From the NCBI GenBank assembly GCA_017450065.1, contig JAFSYI010000085.1, positions 156,954-220,953 of the forward strand: DNA of 64,000 nucleotides, written 5' to 3'. Within the stretch, counting starts at the first letter, position 1. The number at the start of each line of letters is the position of its first letter. A program made the translations under genes and the position numbers. Of the stretch, positions 24,107 through 32,639 are shown one piece after another. This DNA is from Lachnospiraceae bacterium (GTDB taxonomy: Bacteria; Bacillota; Clostridia; Lachnospirales; Lachnospiraceae). The notes under the pieces were generated by a model. It was not told the origin of the DNA and made no database searches. It worked only from the letters and a program-made list of their open reading frames with translations.

Positions 24107-26350
24107 TCACTCAACTCCCCGTTTCAAATGGCCAAGTGTATGTTTGATCTTTGGCAGCACGGTCTCTTTGCCTGCAGCGACCGCTCCGTAATAGTCCATA
24201 ACCTCCCTTATCCGGGTCCGGTCTTCAACGGTAAAATGAATCCTGTACGAAATTATACCGGGCTTTTTCGGGATCCTGTCCCCCGGTATCATTACCGGAA
24301 CACAGTTAAGTATCGTATTATAACATTCATCACAGTTTCTCTTAACCGGGAATACATTCCCAAGTCTGTCGGTTATGCTCGATATTCCGTTATCATATTT
24401 ACATGTACCGAGTGTCTTTTCGGTGCATCCTGCCGATATCATCATCGGAAGCCTTCCGTAAATTATGAATTCACCGTTTTGTATCAGAAGGCCTTCAAGC
24501 TCCCTTGCATTGAGCTCAACGGGACATGTAAGCATTGTTACTCCACCTTCGGCGAACGCCTGTACCGCTTCGTTGTTCAAAGCATACATATGTATATCCG
24601 AAAGTATTTCTCCGCGGTAATCCATCATTTTAAGATAACAGAGACTTTCATAATTGTCTATAATGATACCATCAGGTTTAAGCCCGTTTATCTGTTCACC
24701 CAGCTCTTTACATCTTTCAAAATATCCGTTTCTGATAACAGGAGGGAGTGCAAGGAAGAATCGTCTGTCTTTTGAATATACTTTATTCATACAGTCAGTC
24801 AGGCGTTTTCTGTCAAGCGAGACCTTACCGGTTTTCCTGTCGGTATGGGTAAATTGTGATATATCAGCCGAAATTATATCGATATAATCATAATCACATA
24901 CCGTATCAAGCATTTCGATATTGTCGATCCTGCAATGATAGTGTCTGTATCCTTCCCGTGTTTTACTCCGTATCCCGTCTTTATCTTTTAAAAAAAGATC
25001 CGGTTTATATCTGTATTCTCCTGTATTCACGTTTCGCTTATACTTCTTAAGCATTTCATTTCTTAACAGGTCAAAGGCAGAACGTCTTAAATTATTTACG
25101 GACGAAACCGGTACAAAAATATCATCACCGGCATATATTGAGAGCTCGTCAAACACAAAACCGCTTTCGCCGGTTTTGGATAAATGTTTTCTTAAATTCT
25201 CTTCATCCGTGGGTCTTTTCTTTGCCTCCTCTGCCATATCTCCTTCGCAGGACACTTCATATCCGCGGCAATTAAGTGTAAGGGATAATCCTGTACCTTT
25301 ATATGCGGTCAGTATCCCGCTTACGGGAAGCCTGTCATCCTTATCTGTGTAATGTAAGTAAAGCTCCCTGAGCCCGGCCTCATCCGCAGTATCGTATGAC
25401 GGTCTTTCTATTGTTATCATTCCTCTTCCGTTTTTCTGATGATAATAGCCCTCACAGTGGCCGCTTCGTGTATATATCTCAGTAAGCTCTTCAAAATCCC
25501 TTTTATCTACTTTATAGTCACCGGCACCCCTCTCTGATAATCTGTCAATATATTTCCTGTATATCCCGGTAACTCCTGCCACATACTCCTTCGACTTCAT
25601 CCTTCCTTCTATTTTAAAGGATGCTATACCCGCATCTGTAAGCTCCGGAAGAATAGTAAGCGTACAGATATCCCTGGCGCTCAGTATATATTTCCCGTCA
25701 TACGGAAGTCTGCAGGGGCCGGCACACCTTCCTCTGTTCCCGCTTCTTCCACCGGCAATGCTTGAAAACAGGCATTTCCCGGAATAGGAATAGCACAGAG
25801 CTCCGTGTATAAAGCATTCAAGCTCCATACCTGTATCTTCATAAATGGATTTAATTTCAGAAAGGCTTAACTCTCTTGCGGGAACTACTCTGCTTATGCC
25901 AAGCTCCTTTAAGAACCGGACTCCCTGTGAACCTGTTATTGCCATCTGGGTACTGGCATGCAGTGAAAGCCCCGGAAACATTTCCCCAAGCAGTCTTATA
26001 ACGCCTATATCCTGAACGATCACTCCATCAAGACCGTTCTCATAAAAAGGTCTTATATAATCGAACAGTTCATCAGTTTCCTGATTCTTAAGAACCGTGT
26101 TAACCGTAAGATAAAGCTTCCTGTCCCTTAGATGAGCATAATCTATCGCCTTCAGCATTTCGTCCTGTGTAAAATTATCCGCATATGCTCTTGCGCCGAA
26201 CCTTATTCCTCCCGCATATACAGCATCGGCACCTGCTTTTACAGCCGCAACAAAGCATTCATAATTACCTGCGGGCGAAAGGAGTTCAGGTCTTTGCAGG
26301 TTAGTAATCTTCAGTTGTTCTCTGTCTGTTTTATTTGCTGATCTTTCCAT
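24107..26350 (-). CDS. U32 family peptidase-like protein (DUF3656-type, RNA hydroxylation family)
   Basis: 747 residues. The N-terminal half is a complete U32 domain: ELLSPAGNYECFVAAVKAGADAVY (in pieces, about 22-45), HASTQMAITG, and the Cys-rich FIHGALCYSYSGKC ... GNRGRCAGPCR motif. A second half carries DUF3656-like and C-terminal U32-like regions with more cysteines (CDECYNTILNC). Although named peptidases, studied members such as RlhA and TrhP hydroxylate cytidine or uridine in rRNA/tRNA, and an iron-sulfur cluster is likely. No SD precedes the ATG; a hairpin ends 16 nt upstream. The stop abuts the SEDS gene start. Confidence 0.85.
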   Translation of the reverse strand: MERSANKTDREQLKITNLQRPELLSPAGNYECFVAAVKAGADAVYAGGIRFGARAYADNFTQDEMLKAIDYAHLRDRKLYLTVNTVLKNQETDELFDYIRPFYENGLDGVIVQDIGVIRLLGEMFPGLSLHASTQMAITGSQGVRFLKELGISRVVPARELSLSEIKSIYEDTGMELECFIHGALCYSYSGKCLFSSIAGGRSGNRGRCAGPCRLPYDGKYILSARDICTLTILPELTDAGIASFKIEGRMKSKEYVAGVTGIYRKYIDRLSERGAGDYKVDKRDFEELTEIYTRSGHCEGYYHQKNGRGMITIERPSYDTADEAGLRELYLHYTDKDDRLPVSGILTAYKGTGLSLTLNCRGYEVSCEGDMAEEAKKRPTDEENLRKHLSKTGESGFVFDELSIYAGDDIFVPVSSVNNLRRSAFDLLRNEMLKKYKRNVNTGEYRYKPDLFLKDKDGIRSKTREGYRHYHCRIDNIEMLDTVCDYDYIDIISADISQFTHTDRKTGKVSLDRKRLTDCMNKVYSKDRRFFLALPPVIRNGYFERCKELGEQINGLKPDGIIIDNYESLCYLKMMDYRGEILSDIHMYALNNEAVQAFAEGGVTMLTCPVELNARELEGLLIQNGEFIIYGRLPMMISAGCTEKTLGTCKYDNGISSITDRLGNVFPVKRNCDECYNTILNCVPVMIPGDRIPKKPGIISYRIHFTVEDRTRIREVMDYYGAVAAGKETVLPKIKHTLGHLKRGVE

Positions 26351-26366
26351 ATTGGTTCAAAGCTAA

Positions 26367-26387
26367 AGGGCTGTCAGTGACAGCCCT
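26367..26387. terminator. Hairpin between zapA and the U32 gene, terminator-like
   Basis: AGGGCTGTCA (26367-26376) and TGACAGCCCT (26378-26387) are perfectly complementary. On plus it is followed by TCTGTTTTTT, on minus by TTTAGCTTTG. For the minus-strand genes it would be a weak or partial terminator after zapA. Confidence 0.6.
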
Positions 26388-26394
26388 CTGTTTT

Positions 26395-26754
26395 TTAAAT
26401 CTTCGTTAATTCCTTCTGATAATCCCTTATCATCTTATCCTTGCTTTCCATCTTGATCTGAGTCGCAATAAGTTCATGCTTAATATCATATAGCTCCTTA
26501 TCCTTCAGTTCCATTTCTTCAGTAATTTCCTCAAGCTGTTTCTTAACCTTGAAATAATCATCTGCTATATTAAGCTGGATAAGAACATTCTGCATTTCTG
26601 CCGGCTGCCGTTTGAAGGAATCAACCTTTTCATATTCGCTAAGCTTTCCGTTTATATAGCCTGCAAGCTTCTGAAGATATTCCTCACTCTCATAACCCAC
26701 AAGCTTAATGGCTTTTCCTCCGATCACTACTTCAATATCATTTCTAGAAGACAT
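26395..26754 (-). CDS. zapA: Cell division protein ZapA
   Basis: A 119-residue ZapA: N-terminal IEVVIGGKAIKLVGYESEEYLQKLAGYIN (in pieces, residues about 6-35) for the globular domain, then a coiled coil of about 60 residues rich in Glu, Lys and Gln. ZapA bundles FtsZ filaments at the division site. The longest frame begins with a GTG at 26763 that touches the SD; AGGAG is well placed for the ATG at 26754, used here. It lies 39 bp after the secreted coiled-coil gene and upstream of the U32 and SEDS/PBP genes. Confidence 0.9.
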   Translation of the reverse strand: MSSRNDIEVVIGGKAIKLVGYESEEYLQKLAGYINGKLSEYEKVDSFKRQPAEMQNVLIQLNIADDYFKVKKQLEEITEEMELKDKELYDIKHELIATQIKMESKDKMIRDYQKELTKI

Positions 26755-26793
26755 ATTACTCACTCCTGTTCAATAAATCAAACTCACACCGGA

Positions 26794-27696
26794 TCAGTCA
26801 TAAACCCAGATAGGTGCATGCCACTTCTCTGAATTCACCACATGCCAACGGGGATGAAGCTGTCTTTCCTCTTCCAGATAATGATCCTGTCTGTAGAACG
26901 GCTCACTGGTCGAACCACCCTGCATATATCCTACTCCTATGAAGTAATCTTCTCCGTCAACCTTTCCGTCTCCGTTAAGATCGGTAACCGTATGTGACCT
27001 CATGTCCGCACGGTTATTAATATAATCTATTGCAGCCTTATCATATGCGGCATAATTGGAATTAAGAGAATTCCTGTAAACAGCATACTTCTGATCTGCA
27101 ACAGCCTTCTTTGCATTATAATCAGCGGTCTGGGCAGCCAGCTGTACCTTGAGTGAATCAATCTGTACTTTAACTCCCGGACTTACTGCAAGCTGAGCCT
27201 CGTATCCCGCGATCGCATTCTTTGTGTTATTCATTATCGCTTCAGCTGCATCGGCTATATTCTTTGCATTATCATATTCCAGCTTGGCAGCCTGAACTGC
27301 ATTGAGATCCTGAAGTGCTTTATATGACCTGTCTGCATTATCCTCCACCGCATACTTTGACTGGCAATCGCTTACAAAACTGTTTGCACTTGCCAAAGCC
27401 TGCTGTTTGGCTTCAACATTACCCTTAGCCGCCAGCAGTTCATTGGATGCATCAAAATATGCCTGTGTATTTGTCTCACCTCTTGCAACGAAAGCATCAA
27501 CCTTCGCCTGTACCTGTGCAAGATTTGCCCTGGCCGCGGTCAGCTCCGCATTCGCAGTAGCCTGCATTCCCTTGGCCTGATTCAGATACATTACCGTACA
27601 AGGTAAAGCATCTGCCCTTACAGTCTTTGGTGCCGCAATACCAACGATCACAACGCCAAGAACCGCCAGTGTTCTCAGAAACCCCTGTCTTGTCAT
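26794..27696 (-). CDS. Secreted Ala-rich coiled-coil protein with a dockerin/EF-hand-like loop
   Basis: 300 residues from the ATG at 27696, which follows GGGGAG. Residues 1-29 are a signal peptide (basic start, LAVLGVVIVGIAA core, likely cleavage after VRADA). Residues about 40-225 are Ala-rich alpha-helical, with coiled-coil character. D239-x-N-x-D243-G-x-V-D247-x-x-D250 is a Ca-binding loop like one dockerin repeat; a full type I dockerin has two. The C-terminal 40 residues are rich in His, Trp and Tyr. Family not recognised. A longer frame to 27828 runs through the promoter and is rejected. It is secreted or cell-surface, possibly calcium dependent. Confidence 0.8.
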   Translation of the reverse strand: MTRQGFLRTLAVLGVVIVGIAAPKTVRADALPCTVMYLNQAKGMQATANAELTAARANLAQVQAKVDAFVARGETNTQAYFDASNELLAAKGNVEAKQQALASANSFVSDCQSKYAVEDNADRSYKALQDLNAVQAAKLEYDNAKNIADAAEAIMNNTKNAIAGYEAQLAVSPGVKVQIDSLKVQLAAQTADYNAKKAVADQKYAVYRNSLNSNYAAYDKAAIDYINNRADMRSHTVTDLNGDGKVDGEDYFIGVGYMQGGSTSEPFYRQDHYLEEERQLHPRWHVVNSEKWHAPIWVYD

Positions 27697-27757
27697 TATT
27701 ATCTCCCCTTTCCATGACAGTTTATTAGATTGTAAATGCATATAAATGCACAAATCC

Positions 27758-27766
27758 ATTATATCA
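27758..27766 (-). promoter_or_regulatory. Extended -10 promoter of the secreted coiled-coil gene
   Basis: TGATATAAT on minus (TATAAT at 27758-27763) is a TGn-extended -10; the -35 region is weak. An AT-rich imperfect inverted repeat (GTTAAATT/AATTTGAC, about 27803-27823) lies upstream, after ruvB, and could be an operator. Confidence 0.55.
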
Positions 27767-27850
27767 GATATTTCGGCAATGTCATCAAAAAAATAAGTCA
27801 GATATGTCAAATTGGGCAAATTTAACATTTTCGTAAATATTCAGGCCGGT

Positions 27851-28858
27851 TCAGACATCCCTGTCCTCATATTTTATTCCGAAATGCTCATAGGCAGCTT
27901 TTGTCACGACGCGTCCCCTCGGTGTACGGTTGATAAGTCCGTTCATTATAAGATAGGGCTCATACACATCTTCTATCGTCCCGGAATCCTCGCCTATAGC
28001 TGCAGCTATCGTATCAAGACCTACGGGACCGCCCTCAAATTTATATATCATTGTCTTTATAAGATTCTGATCCACATGATCAAGACCCATTCTGTCAACA
28101 TCCATCAGATCAAGCGCTTCTGTGGCAACCCTCGTTGTTATGGTTCCGTCGTAACGTACCTGAGCAAAATCCCTCACACGTTTCAGAAGCCTGTTGGCAA
28201 GCCTTGGCGTTCCGCGGCTTCTTCTGGCCATTTCCATTGCGCCGTCTTCATCGATCTTTACATCAAGTATTCTTGCCGAATGCATTATTATGGTCTTAAG
28301 CTCCTCATGTGTATAGAACTCGAGACGATGTATAACTCCGAATCTGTCACGCAGCGGAGCCGTAAGAAGTCCGGCTCTTGTCGTTGCTCCCACCAGTGTG
28401 AACTTCGGAAGATCTATACGTATTGACTTCGCTGACGCTCCTTTGCCTATCATTATATCAATGGCATAATCCTCCATTGCAGGATACAGCACCTCTTCCA
28501 CCTGACGGTTAAGCCTGTGTATCTCATCAACGAACAGGACGTCACCCTCTTTCAGATTATTAAGGATGGCAGCCATATCACCGGGTTTTTCAATTGCAGG
28601 CCCTGATGTTGTCTTTATATTTACTCCCATCTCATTGGCAATGATACATGCCAGTGTCGTTTTACCAAGACCGGGAGGGCCATAAAAAAGAACATGGTCA
28701 AGCGGATCATTTCTCTGCTTCGCCGCCTCAATATATATCTTAAGCGTGCTCTTTGCCTTTGCCTGTCCTATGTAATCTTTAAGATACTGCGGACGCAGAG
28801 ACCCCTCTATCTTCACGTCCTCTTCAGTAAATTTGGTTTCTATCGATCTCTTTTCCAT
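27851..28858 (-). CDS. ruvB: Holliday junction branch migration ATPase RuvB
   Basis: A 335-residue AAA+ protein of normal length. It begins with [11 protein letters not shown], and has Walker [11 protein letters not shown], Walker B FVDEIHRL, the sensor [18 protein letters not shown] and a C-terminal winged helix with TPRGRV. RuvB hexamers drive branch migration on RuvA-bound junctions; RecU, encoded at 1.8 kb, is the expected resolvase. It follows ruvA by 85 bp, and a stable hairpin sits in that gap. Confidence 0.97.
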   Translation of the reverse strand: MEKRSIETKFTEEDVKIEGSLRPQYLKDYIGQAKAKSTLKIYIEAAKQRNDPLDHVLFYGPPGLGKTTLACIIANEMGVNIKTTSGPAIEKPGDMAAILNNLKEGDVLFVDEIHRLNRQVEEVLYPAMEDYAIDIMIGKGASAKSIRIDLPKFTLVGATTRAGLLTAPLRDRFGVIHRLEFYTHEELKTIIMHSARILDVKIDEDGAMEMARRSRGTPRLANRLLKRVRDFAQVRYDGTITTRVATEALDLMDVDRMGLDHVDQNLIKTMIYKFEGGPVGLDTIAAAIGEDSGTIEDVYEPYLIMNGLINRTPRGRVVTKAAYEHFGIKYEDRDV

Positions 28859-28880
28859 TGGTTACTCCCCTTTGATTTGT

Positions 28881-28903
28881 CATAAGGCTACGTATCCCTT
28901 ATG
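28881..28903. other. Hairpin in the ruvA-ruvB gap
   Basis: CATAAGG (28881-28887) and CCTTATG (28897-28903) enclose a 9-nt loop. There is no T-run, so it is not a classical terminator; it may set the ruvA:ruvB ratio or mark an mRNA end. Confidence 0.45.
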
Positions 28904-28943
28904 GCTGTTCTCGGTTTACATAATCTGCTTTACACTGCCGGAT

Positions 28944-29552
28944 TCACTTGGCAAGCTGTCTGAAAGCAAGCTTGATTATTGTTTCAGTATCCGCATCATC
29001 ATCCGCTCCTGCCGATCTTACCGCTTTCATGGCATCCGTAGCACTGTATCCGAGTGCTGTCAGCGCTTCAACAGCCTCTGCTCTTGCACTGTTCATCTCT
29101 TCGGTCGCGGTACTGATTTTATTAACTGAATAATTATCAAGCATATCCCTGACACTTACCTTATCCTTAAGATCTATGATGATACGCTGTGCAGTCTTTG
29201 CACCGATGCCTGGAGCCTTTGATATTGTTTTTGAATCTCCCGACATTATGGCAAATCTCAGATCATCCGTAGTCATAGAAGATAAAAGTGCAAGTGCTCC
29301 TTTGGGTCCGATACCGTTAACCTGTATAAGCATTTTAAAAAGGTCGAGAGAGTCTGCAGTTGTGAAACCATACAGCTGCATAGCATCCTCTCTTACAGCC
29401 ATATAGGTATATATTTTTACATAACTCCCCATTCCCTCAAGACCTTCTATCTGACTTAACGGCATATTTACATTGAAGCCTATTCCGTTGACATCTATCT
29501 GGATACGTTCATTGTAAACTGCCTCCAAAGTACCCTTTAAAAAACCTATCAT
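28944..29552 (-). CDS. ruvA: Holliday junction DNA-binding protein RuvA
   Basis: A 202-residue protein with three domains: the N-terminal OB fold (MIGFLKGTLEAV), two helix-hairpin-helix units (LIQVNGIGPKGALALLS and ISKAPGIGAKTAQRII in the middle) and a C-terminal three-helix domain (AVEALTALGYSATDAMKAV) that contacts RuvB. It binds four-way junctions as a tetramer. Transcribed just ahead of ruvB. Confidence 0.97.
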   Translation of the reverse strand: MIGFLKGTLEAVYNERIQIDVNGIGFNVNMPLSQIEGLEGMGSYVKIYTYMAVREDAMQLYGFTTADSLDLFKMLIQVNGIGPKGALALLSSMTTDDLRFAIMSGDSKTISKAPGIGAKTAQRIIIDLKDKVSVRDMLDNYSVNKISTATEEMNSARAEAVEALTALGYSATDAMKAVRSAGADDDADTETIIKLAFRQLAK

Positions 29553-29719
29553 TATTTATATCCTCTTTCTTTTTCCAATGATCTGTAATTATTGTTACCA
29601 CCTGCGTTATTTAGTAAAAAATACTGTTTTATATCCTTCTGATCACTTCCTGACTATTACCATATGTTAGCTCTCTCATCGGCTTATTTTCAAAAAAGAG
29701 CCTATGTATAATCGTGAAT

Positions 29720-30256
29720 TCATCCGCCGGATTCATTGAAACCGGTACCACCGATCCGGTCGCATACCACTCCGGCAGTAATCCCGGTAACCAGACCGCA
29801 GACCGTTCCGGAAACAGCCAGTAACGGAACATAATATATGAGATTCAGGCTGTCAAGCGTAAACACCGCGATCATGAGCTGTCCCAGATTATGGCATACA
29901 CCTCCAGCCGCACTTATTCCCGCAATCCCGAACAGCCCCGTCCTTTTCAGGGCAGTCATAACGAGAATGCTCAAAGTTCCTCCGGCAAGACCGAATAATA
30001 TGGCATACATATTTCCAAACATTGCACCGATAAGTATCACACGAAGCAACATGATAATGAATGCATATCCCGCATCAAATATATACAGCGCTATCAGTGA
30101 TACTATATTGGCAAGTCCAAGCTTAACCCCGGGTATACCGAAGAAATTAACCGGTATAAGCTGCTCCAGATATCCTGTTACTGCTGCCAAGGCAGTCATC
30201 ACGGAGATATATGCGATCTTATGAGTGACATCCCTGTTATTCTGTAATGGCATCAT
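29720..30256 (-). CDS. Gx transporter family membrane protein (heptaprenyl diphosphate synthase component I-like)
   Basis: 178 residues with five to six hydrophobic helices and the family blocks LEQLIPVNFFGIPGVKLGLANI, read in two parts at about 28-52, and GISAAGGVCHNLGQL. Such proteins resemble ECF-type substrate-binding S components and were once annotated as a subunit of heptaprenyl diphosphate synthase; the substrate is unknown. It overlaps the NusG-II gene by 20 nt, a pairing common in clostridia. After its stop a 35-codon frame (29629-29736) continues, treated separately. Confidence 0.85.
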   Translation of the reverse strand: MMPLQNNRDVTHKIAYISVMTALAAVTGYLEQLIPVNFFGIPGVKLGLANIVSLIALYIFDAGYAFIIMLLRVILIGAMFGNMYAILFGLAGGTLSILVMTALKRTGLFGIAGISAAGGVCHNLGQLMIAVFTLDSLNLIYYVPLLAVSGTVCGLVTGITAGVVCDRIGGTGFNESGG

Positions 30257-30638
30257 ATCCGCCTTCTCCTCTGCCTTCCGGTCCGCTGTCTTTGCCTCCC
30301 GTAACCTTTATTATCACCCTGTTCGGAAGACATACTATCAACTGCCCTTCACCGGATATTCTCCCCTGATGCATGCACAGCTTATCGGGGCAGGAAGCAT
30401 CCGACATAAAAGCGTATCCATTCTCTACGGACAGCGTATTGTGCCCGCCGTTATACCCTTCTATAACTATTGTCCCATCAGACTCAAGCGGATATTCACC
30501 CACAGTCTTATTATCGACATATACGGTTATTCTGTCGCCATTTCGCATTCCTTTATACAGTATTACGGTAAACACAAGGGATATCAGCAGGATTGCCGAT
30601 ATTAGAATGATATCATTACGTTTTATGTAATTACGCAT
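30237..30638 (-). CDS. NusG domain II-containing membrane protein
   Basis: 133 residues: a short basic N-terminus, one membrane helix (about 9-28) and an extracytoplasmic NusG domain II-like beta fold with CPDKLCMHQG near residue 85. The two Cys could form a disulfide or bind a metal. The function is unknown; the family occurs next to Gx-transporter and flavin or redox genes. The gene is notable for its start: the -10 box ends 6 nt before the ATG and no SD is present, so its mRNA should be leaderless. The N-terminal helix argues against a start further in. Confidence 0.85.
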   Translation of the reverse strand: MRNYIKRNDIILISAILLISLVFTVILYKGMRNGDRITVYVDNKTVGEYPLESDGTIVIEGYNGGHNTLSVENGYAFMSDASCPDKLCMHQGRISGEGQLIVCLPNRVIIKVTGGKDSGPEGRGEGGYDAITE

Positions 30639-30644
30639 AAATGC

Positions 30645-30673
30645 ATTCTAACACATTCGAACATTTGTTTCAA
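30645..30673 (-). promoter_or_regulatory. Promoter of the NusG-II/Gx transporter operon, predicted leaderless
   Basis: On minus TTGAAA (30668-30673), a 17-bp spacer and TAGAAT (30645-30650), with TG at the extended -10 position. The NusG-II ATG (30636-30638) begins 6 nt after the -10, so transcription should start at or within a base or two of the start codon. Confidence 0.75.
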
Positions 30674-30676
30674 GTC

Positions 30677-30709
30677 AAAAAAAACCGGCATATCTTTCTG
30701 ATATGCCGG
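30677..30709 (-). terminator. Rho-independent terminator of leuC-leuD
   Basis: CCGGCATATC (30685-30694) pairs perfectly with GATATGCCGG (30700-30709); on minus the stem is followed by eight T (30677-30684). The T-run ends 3 bp before the next promoter's -35 box. Confidence 0.93.
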
Positions 30710-30736
30710 ATATTAAACATACAGGTCTTTTCTGAA

Positions 30737-30751
30737 CAGTTACGATAACTG
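30737..30751. other. Short inverted repeat after leuD, related to the dispersed repeat
   Basis: CAGTTA and TAACTG flank CGA. On minus the sequence continues as TAACTGTTCAGAA, close to the TAACTATTCAGAA start of the 37-nt repeat at 32.6 and 50.1 kb. It may be a degenerate copy. Confidence 0.4.
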
Positions 30752-30772
30752 AAATATCTCATGAACCGGTGA

Positions 30773-31258
30773 TTATTGACCGTTTATATAATTCACAAGG
30801 CCCTCTGCTTTTATTATCTTCTGCATGAACTCGGGAAAAGGCTGTCCCTTGTACTCTTCACCCTTTGTCCTGTTATATATCATTCCGCTGTCGAAATCGA
30901 TCTCCACCTCATCCTTATCATCAATCCTCTCGGAAGCCTCCCTGCATTCTATGATGGGAAGTCCTATATTGATCGCATTCCTGTAGAATATCCTTGCGAA
31001 GGTCTCTGCTATTACGCAGCTCACACCCGACACCTTTATAACAAGGGGCGCATGCTCTCTTGACGATCCGCAGCCGAAATTCTTGCCGGCAACAACGATA
31101 TCACCTTTCTTTATCTTGTTTACGAAATCCTTGTCAATGTCCTCCATACAGTGTGTTGCAAGTTCTGTCCTGTCCTGGATTGCAAGATATCTTGCCGGAA
31201 TTATTACATCCGTATCGACATTATCTCCATATTTATAAGCTGTTCCTTTTGCGTTCAT
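30773..31258 (-). CDS. leuD: 3-isopropylmalate dehydratase small subunit
   Basis: A 161-residue swivelling-domain subunit of the short archaeal/clostridial type: [13 protein letters not shown] at the N-terminus, the [10 protein letters not shown] active-site loop and the [15 protein letters not shown] block. With LeuC it isomerises 2-isopropylmalate to 3-isopropylmalate in leucine synthesis. It lies 45 bp after leuC, has AAGGAG before its ATG and is followed by a terminator. leuA and leuB are not in the window. Confidence 0.95.
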   Translation of the reverse strand: MNAKGTAYKYGDNVDTDVIIPARYLAIQDRTELATHCMEDIDKDFVNKIKKGDIVVAGKNFGCGSSREHAPLVIKVSGVSCVIAETFARIFYRNAINIGLPIIECREASERIDDKDEVEIDFDSGMIYNRTKGEEYKGQPFPEFMQKIIKAEGLVNYINGQ

Positions 31259-31303
31259 TGTTTCTCTCCTTATGGCAGTTACTTTATATCCTCATTCAGG
31301 ATT

Positions 31304-32566
31304 TTACCTGGGTGCGCATATGTATCCTTCTACAGCGCTGGCTGCGGCTACCGCAGGTGATGCAAGGTATATCTCTGAATCGATAGCCCCCATACGTCCG
31401 ACGAAGTTACGGTTTGTTGTGGATACGCATTTCTCACCGGATGCAAGTATTCCCATATGTCCGCCAAGGCACGGTCCGCAGGTCGGTGTTGATACTATGG
31501 CTCCGGCTTCAATAAAGGTCTTAACAAGTCCTTCTTCTATTGCCTGAAGATATATAGCCTGAGTTGCCGGAAGTATGATACATCTCACACCCTTCTTTAC
31601 ATGCCTGCCCTTTAACACTTCAGCTGCTGTCCTAAGATCATCTATACGTCCGTTGGTACACGAACCGATCACAGCCTGATCTATCTTTACCGGATCGCTT
31701 ATCTCATCGACCGTATGCGTATTTTCCGGCAGGTGCGGGAATGCAACGGTAGGCTTAAGCGTAGAAAGGTCTATCGTATATTCCTCATCATAAACCGCAT
31801 CCGGATCGGCCTCGTATACCTTATAAGGTCTTATACTATGTTCCTTTAAATACTCTTCCGTAAGCTCGTCAACAGGGAAGATACCATTCTTTCCGCCTGC
31901 TTCTATTGCCATATTGGATATTGTAAAGCGGTCATCCATACTCAGGTTTTTAATTCCGTCCCCGGTGAACTCCATTGATTTATACAGAGCACCGTCAACG
32001 CCTATCATACCGATGATATGAAGGATCACATCCTTACCGCTTACCCATTTCGAAGGCTTGCCGGTAATATTGAACTTAATTGCCGACGGTACCTTGAACC
32101 ATGCACGTCCGGTTACCATTCCGGCAGCCATATCTGTGCTTCCGACACCTGTTGAGAATGCTCCGAGTGCACCGTAGGTACATGTATGTGAATCTGCACC
32201 GATCACAACATCCCCGGCAACCGTAAGTCCTTTCTCCGGAAGAAGTGCATGCTCTATTCCCATCTCTCCGACATCAAAATAATTGCTGATCTCATGTTTG
32301 CATGCAAAATCGCGAACACACTTACAGTTCTCGGCTGATTTAATATCCTTATTAGGTACGAAATGATCCATCACAAGAGCGATCTTATCCTTGTCAAACA
32401 CCTCCTGTCTGCTCATCTTTCCCATTTCGGTAATCGCCACAGGACTGGTTATATCGTTACCCAGTACAAGATCCAGATTGGCTTCTATAAGCTGTCCGGC
32501 CTCAACATATGGCAGGCCCGCATGATCCGCCAGGATCTTCTGTGTCATTGTCATCGGTTTACCCAT
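31304..32566 (-). CDS. leuC: 3-isopropylmalate dehydratase large subunit
   Basis: A 420-residue aconitase-family protein of the short LeuC type. The [4Fe-4S] ligands are in IGSCTNGR and [10 protein letters not shown], and the [13 protein letters not shown] and STDMAAGM blocks form the active site. It carries the cluster for the LeuCD enzyme. The ATG has AAAGGAG upstream. The 70-bp gap before it contains a 44-nt inverted-repeat element that begins at the stop codon of the upstream MCP gene. I see no T-box or leader peptide, so leucine control is not evident here. Confidence 0.96.
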   Translation of the reverse strand: MGKPMTMTQKILADHAGLPYVEAGQLIEANLDLVLGNDITSPVAITEMGKMSRQEVFDKDKIALVMDHFVPNKDIKSAENCKCVRDFACKHEISNYFDVGEMGIEHALLPEKGLTVAGDVVIGADSHTCTYGALGAFSTGVGSTDMAAGMVTGRAWFKVPSAIKFNITGKPSKWVSGKDVILHIIGMIGVDGALYKSMEFTGDGIKNLSMDDRFTISNMAIEAGGKNGIFPVDELTEEYLKEHSIRPYKVYEADPDAVYDEEYTIDLSTLKPTVAFPHLPENTHTVDEISDPVKIDQAVIGSCTNGRIDDLRTAAEVLKGRHVKKGVRCIILPATQAIYLQAIEEGLVKTFIEAGAIVSTPTCGPCLGGHMGILASGEKCVSTTNRNFVGRMGAIDSEIYLASPAVAAASAVEGYICAPR

Positions 32567-32595
32567 TTTATTGCTCCTTTAATCATTTAATATAT

Positions 32596-32639
32596 TAACT
32601 ATTCATATTTTAAAATATTTGTGCTGTTCTGAATAGTTA
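32596..32639 (-). repeat. 44-nt inverted-repeat element, copy A of a 37-nt intergenic repeat
   Basis: Minus-strand reading: TAACTATTC (32631-32639) opens and GAATAGTTA (32596-32604) closes the element, perfect 9-bp inverted repeats around 26 nt that include the palindrome ATATTTTAAAATAT. Bases 32603-32639 are identical over 37 nt to 50138-50174. The first three bases are the MCP stop codon. Confidence 0.85.

Noticed and set aside
26794-27828. Long version of the secreted coiled-coil protein starting at 27828
   Set aside because: The extra 44 codons run through the promoter; the ATG at 27696 has the SD and starts a proper signal peptide.
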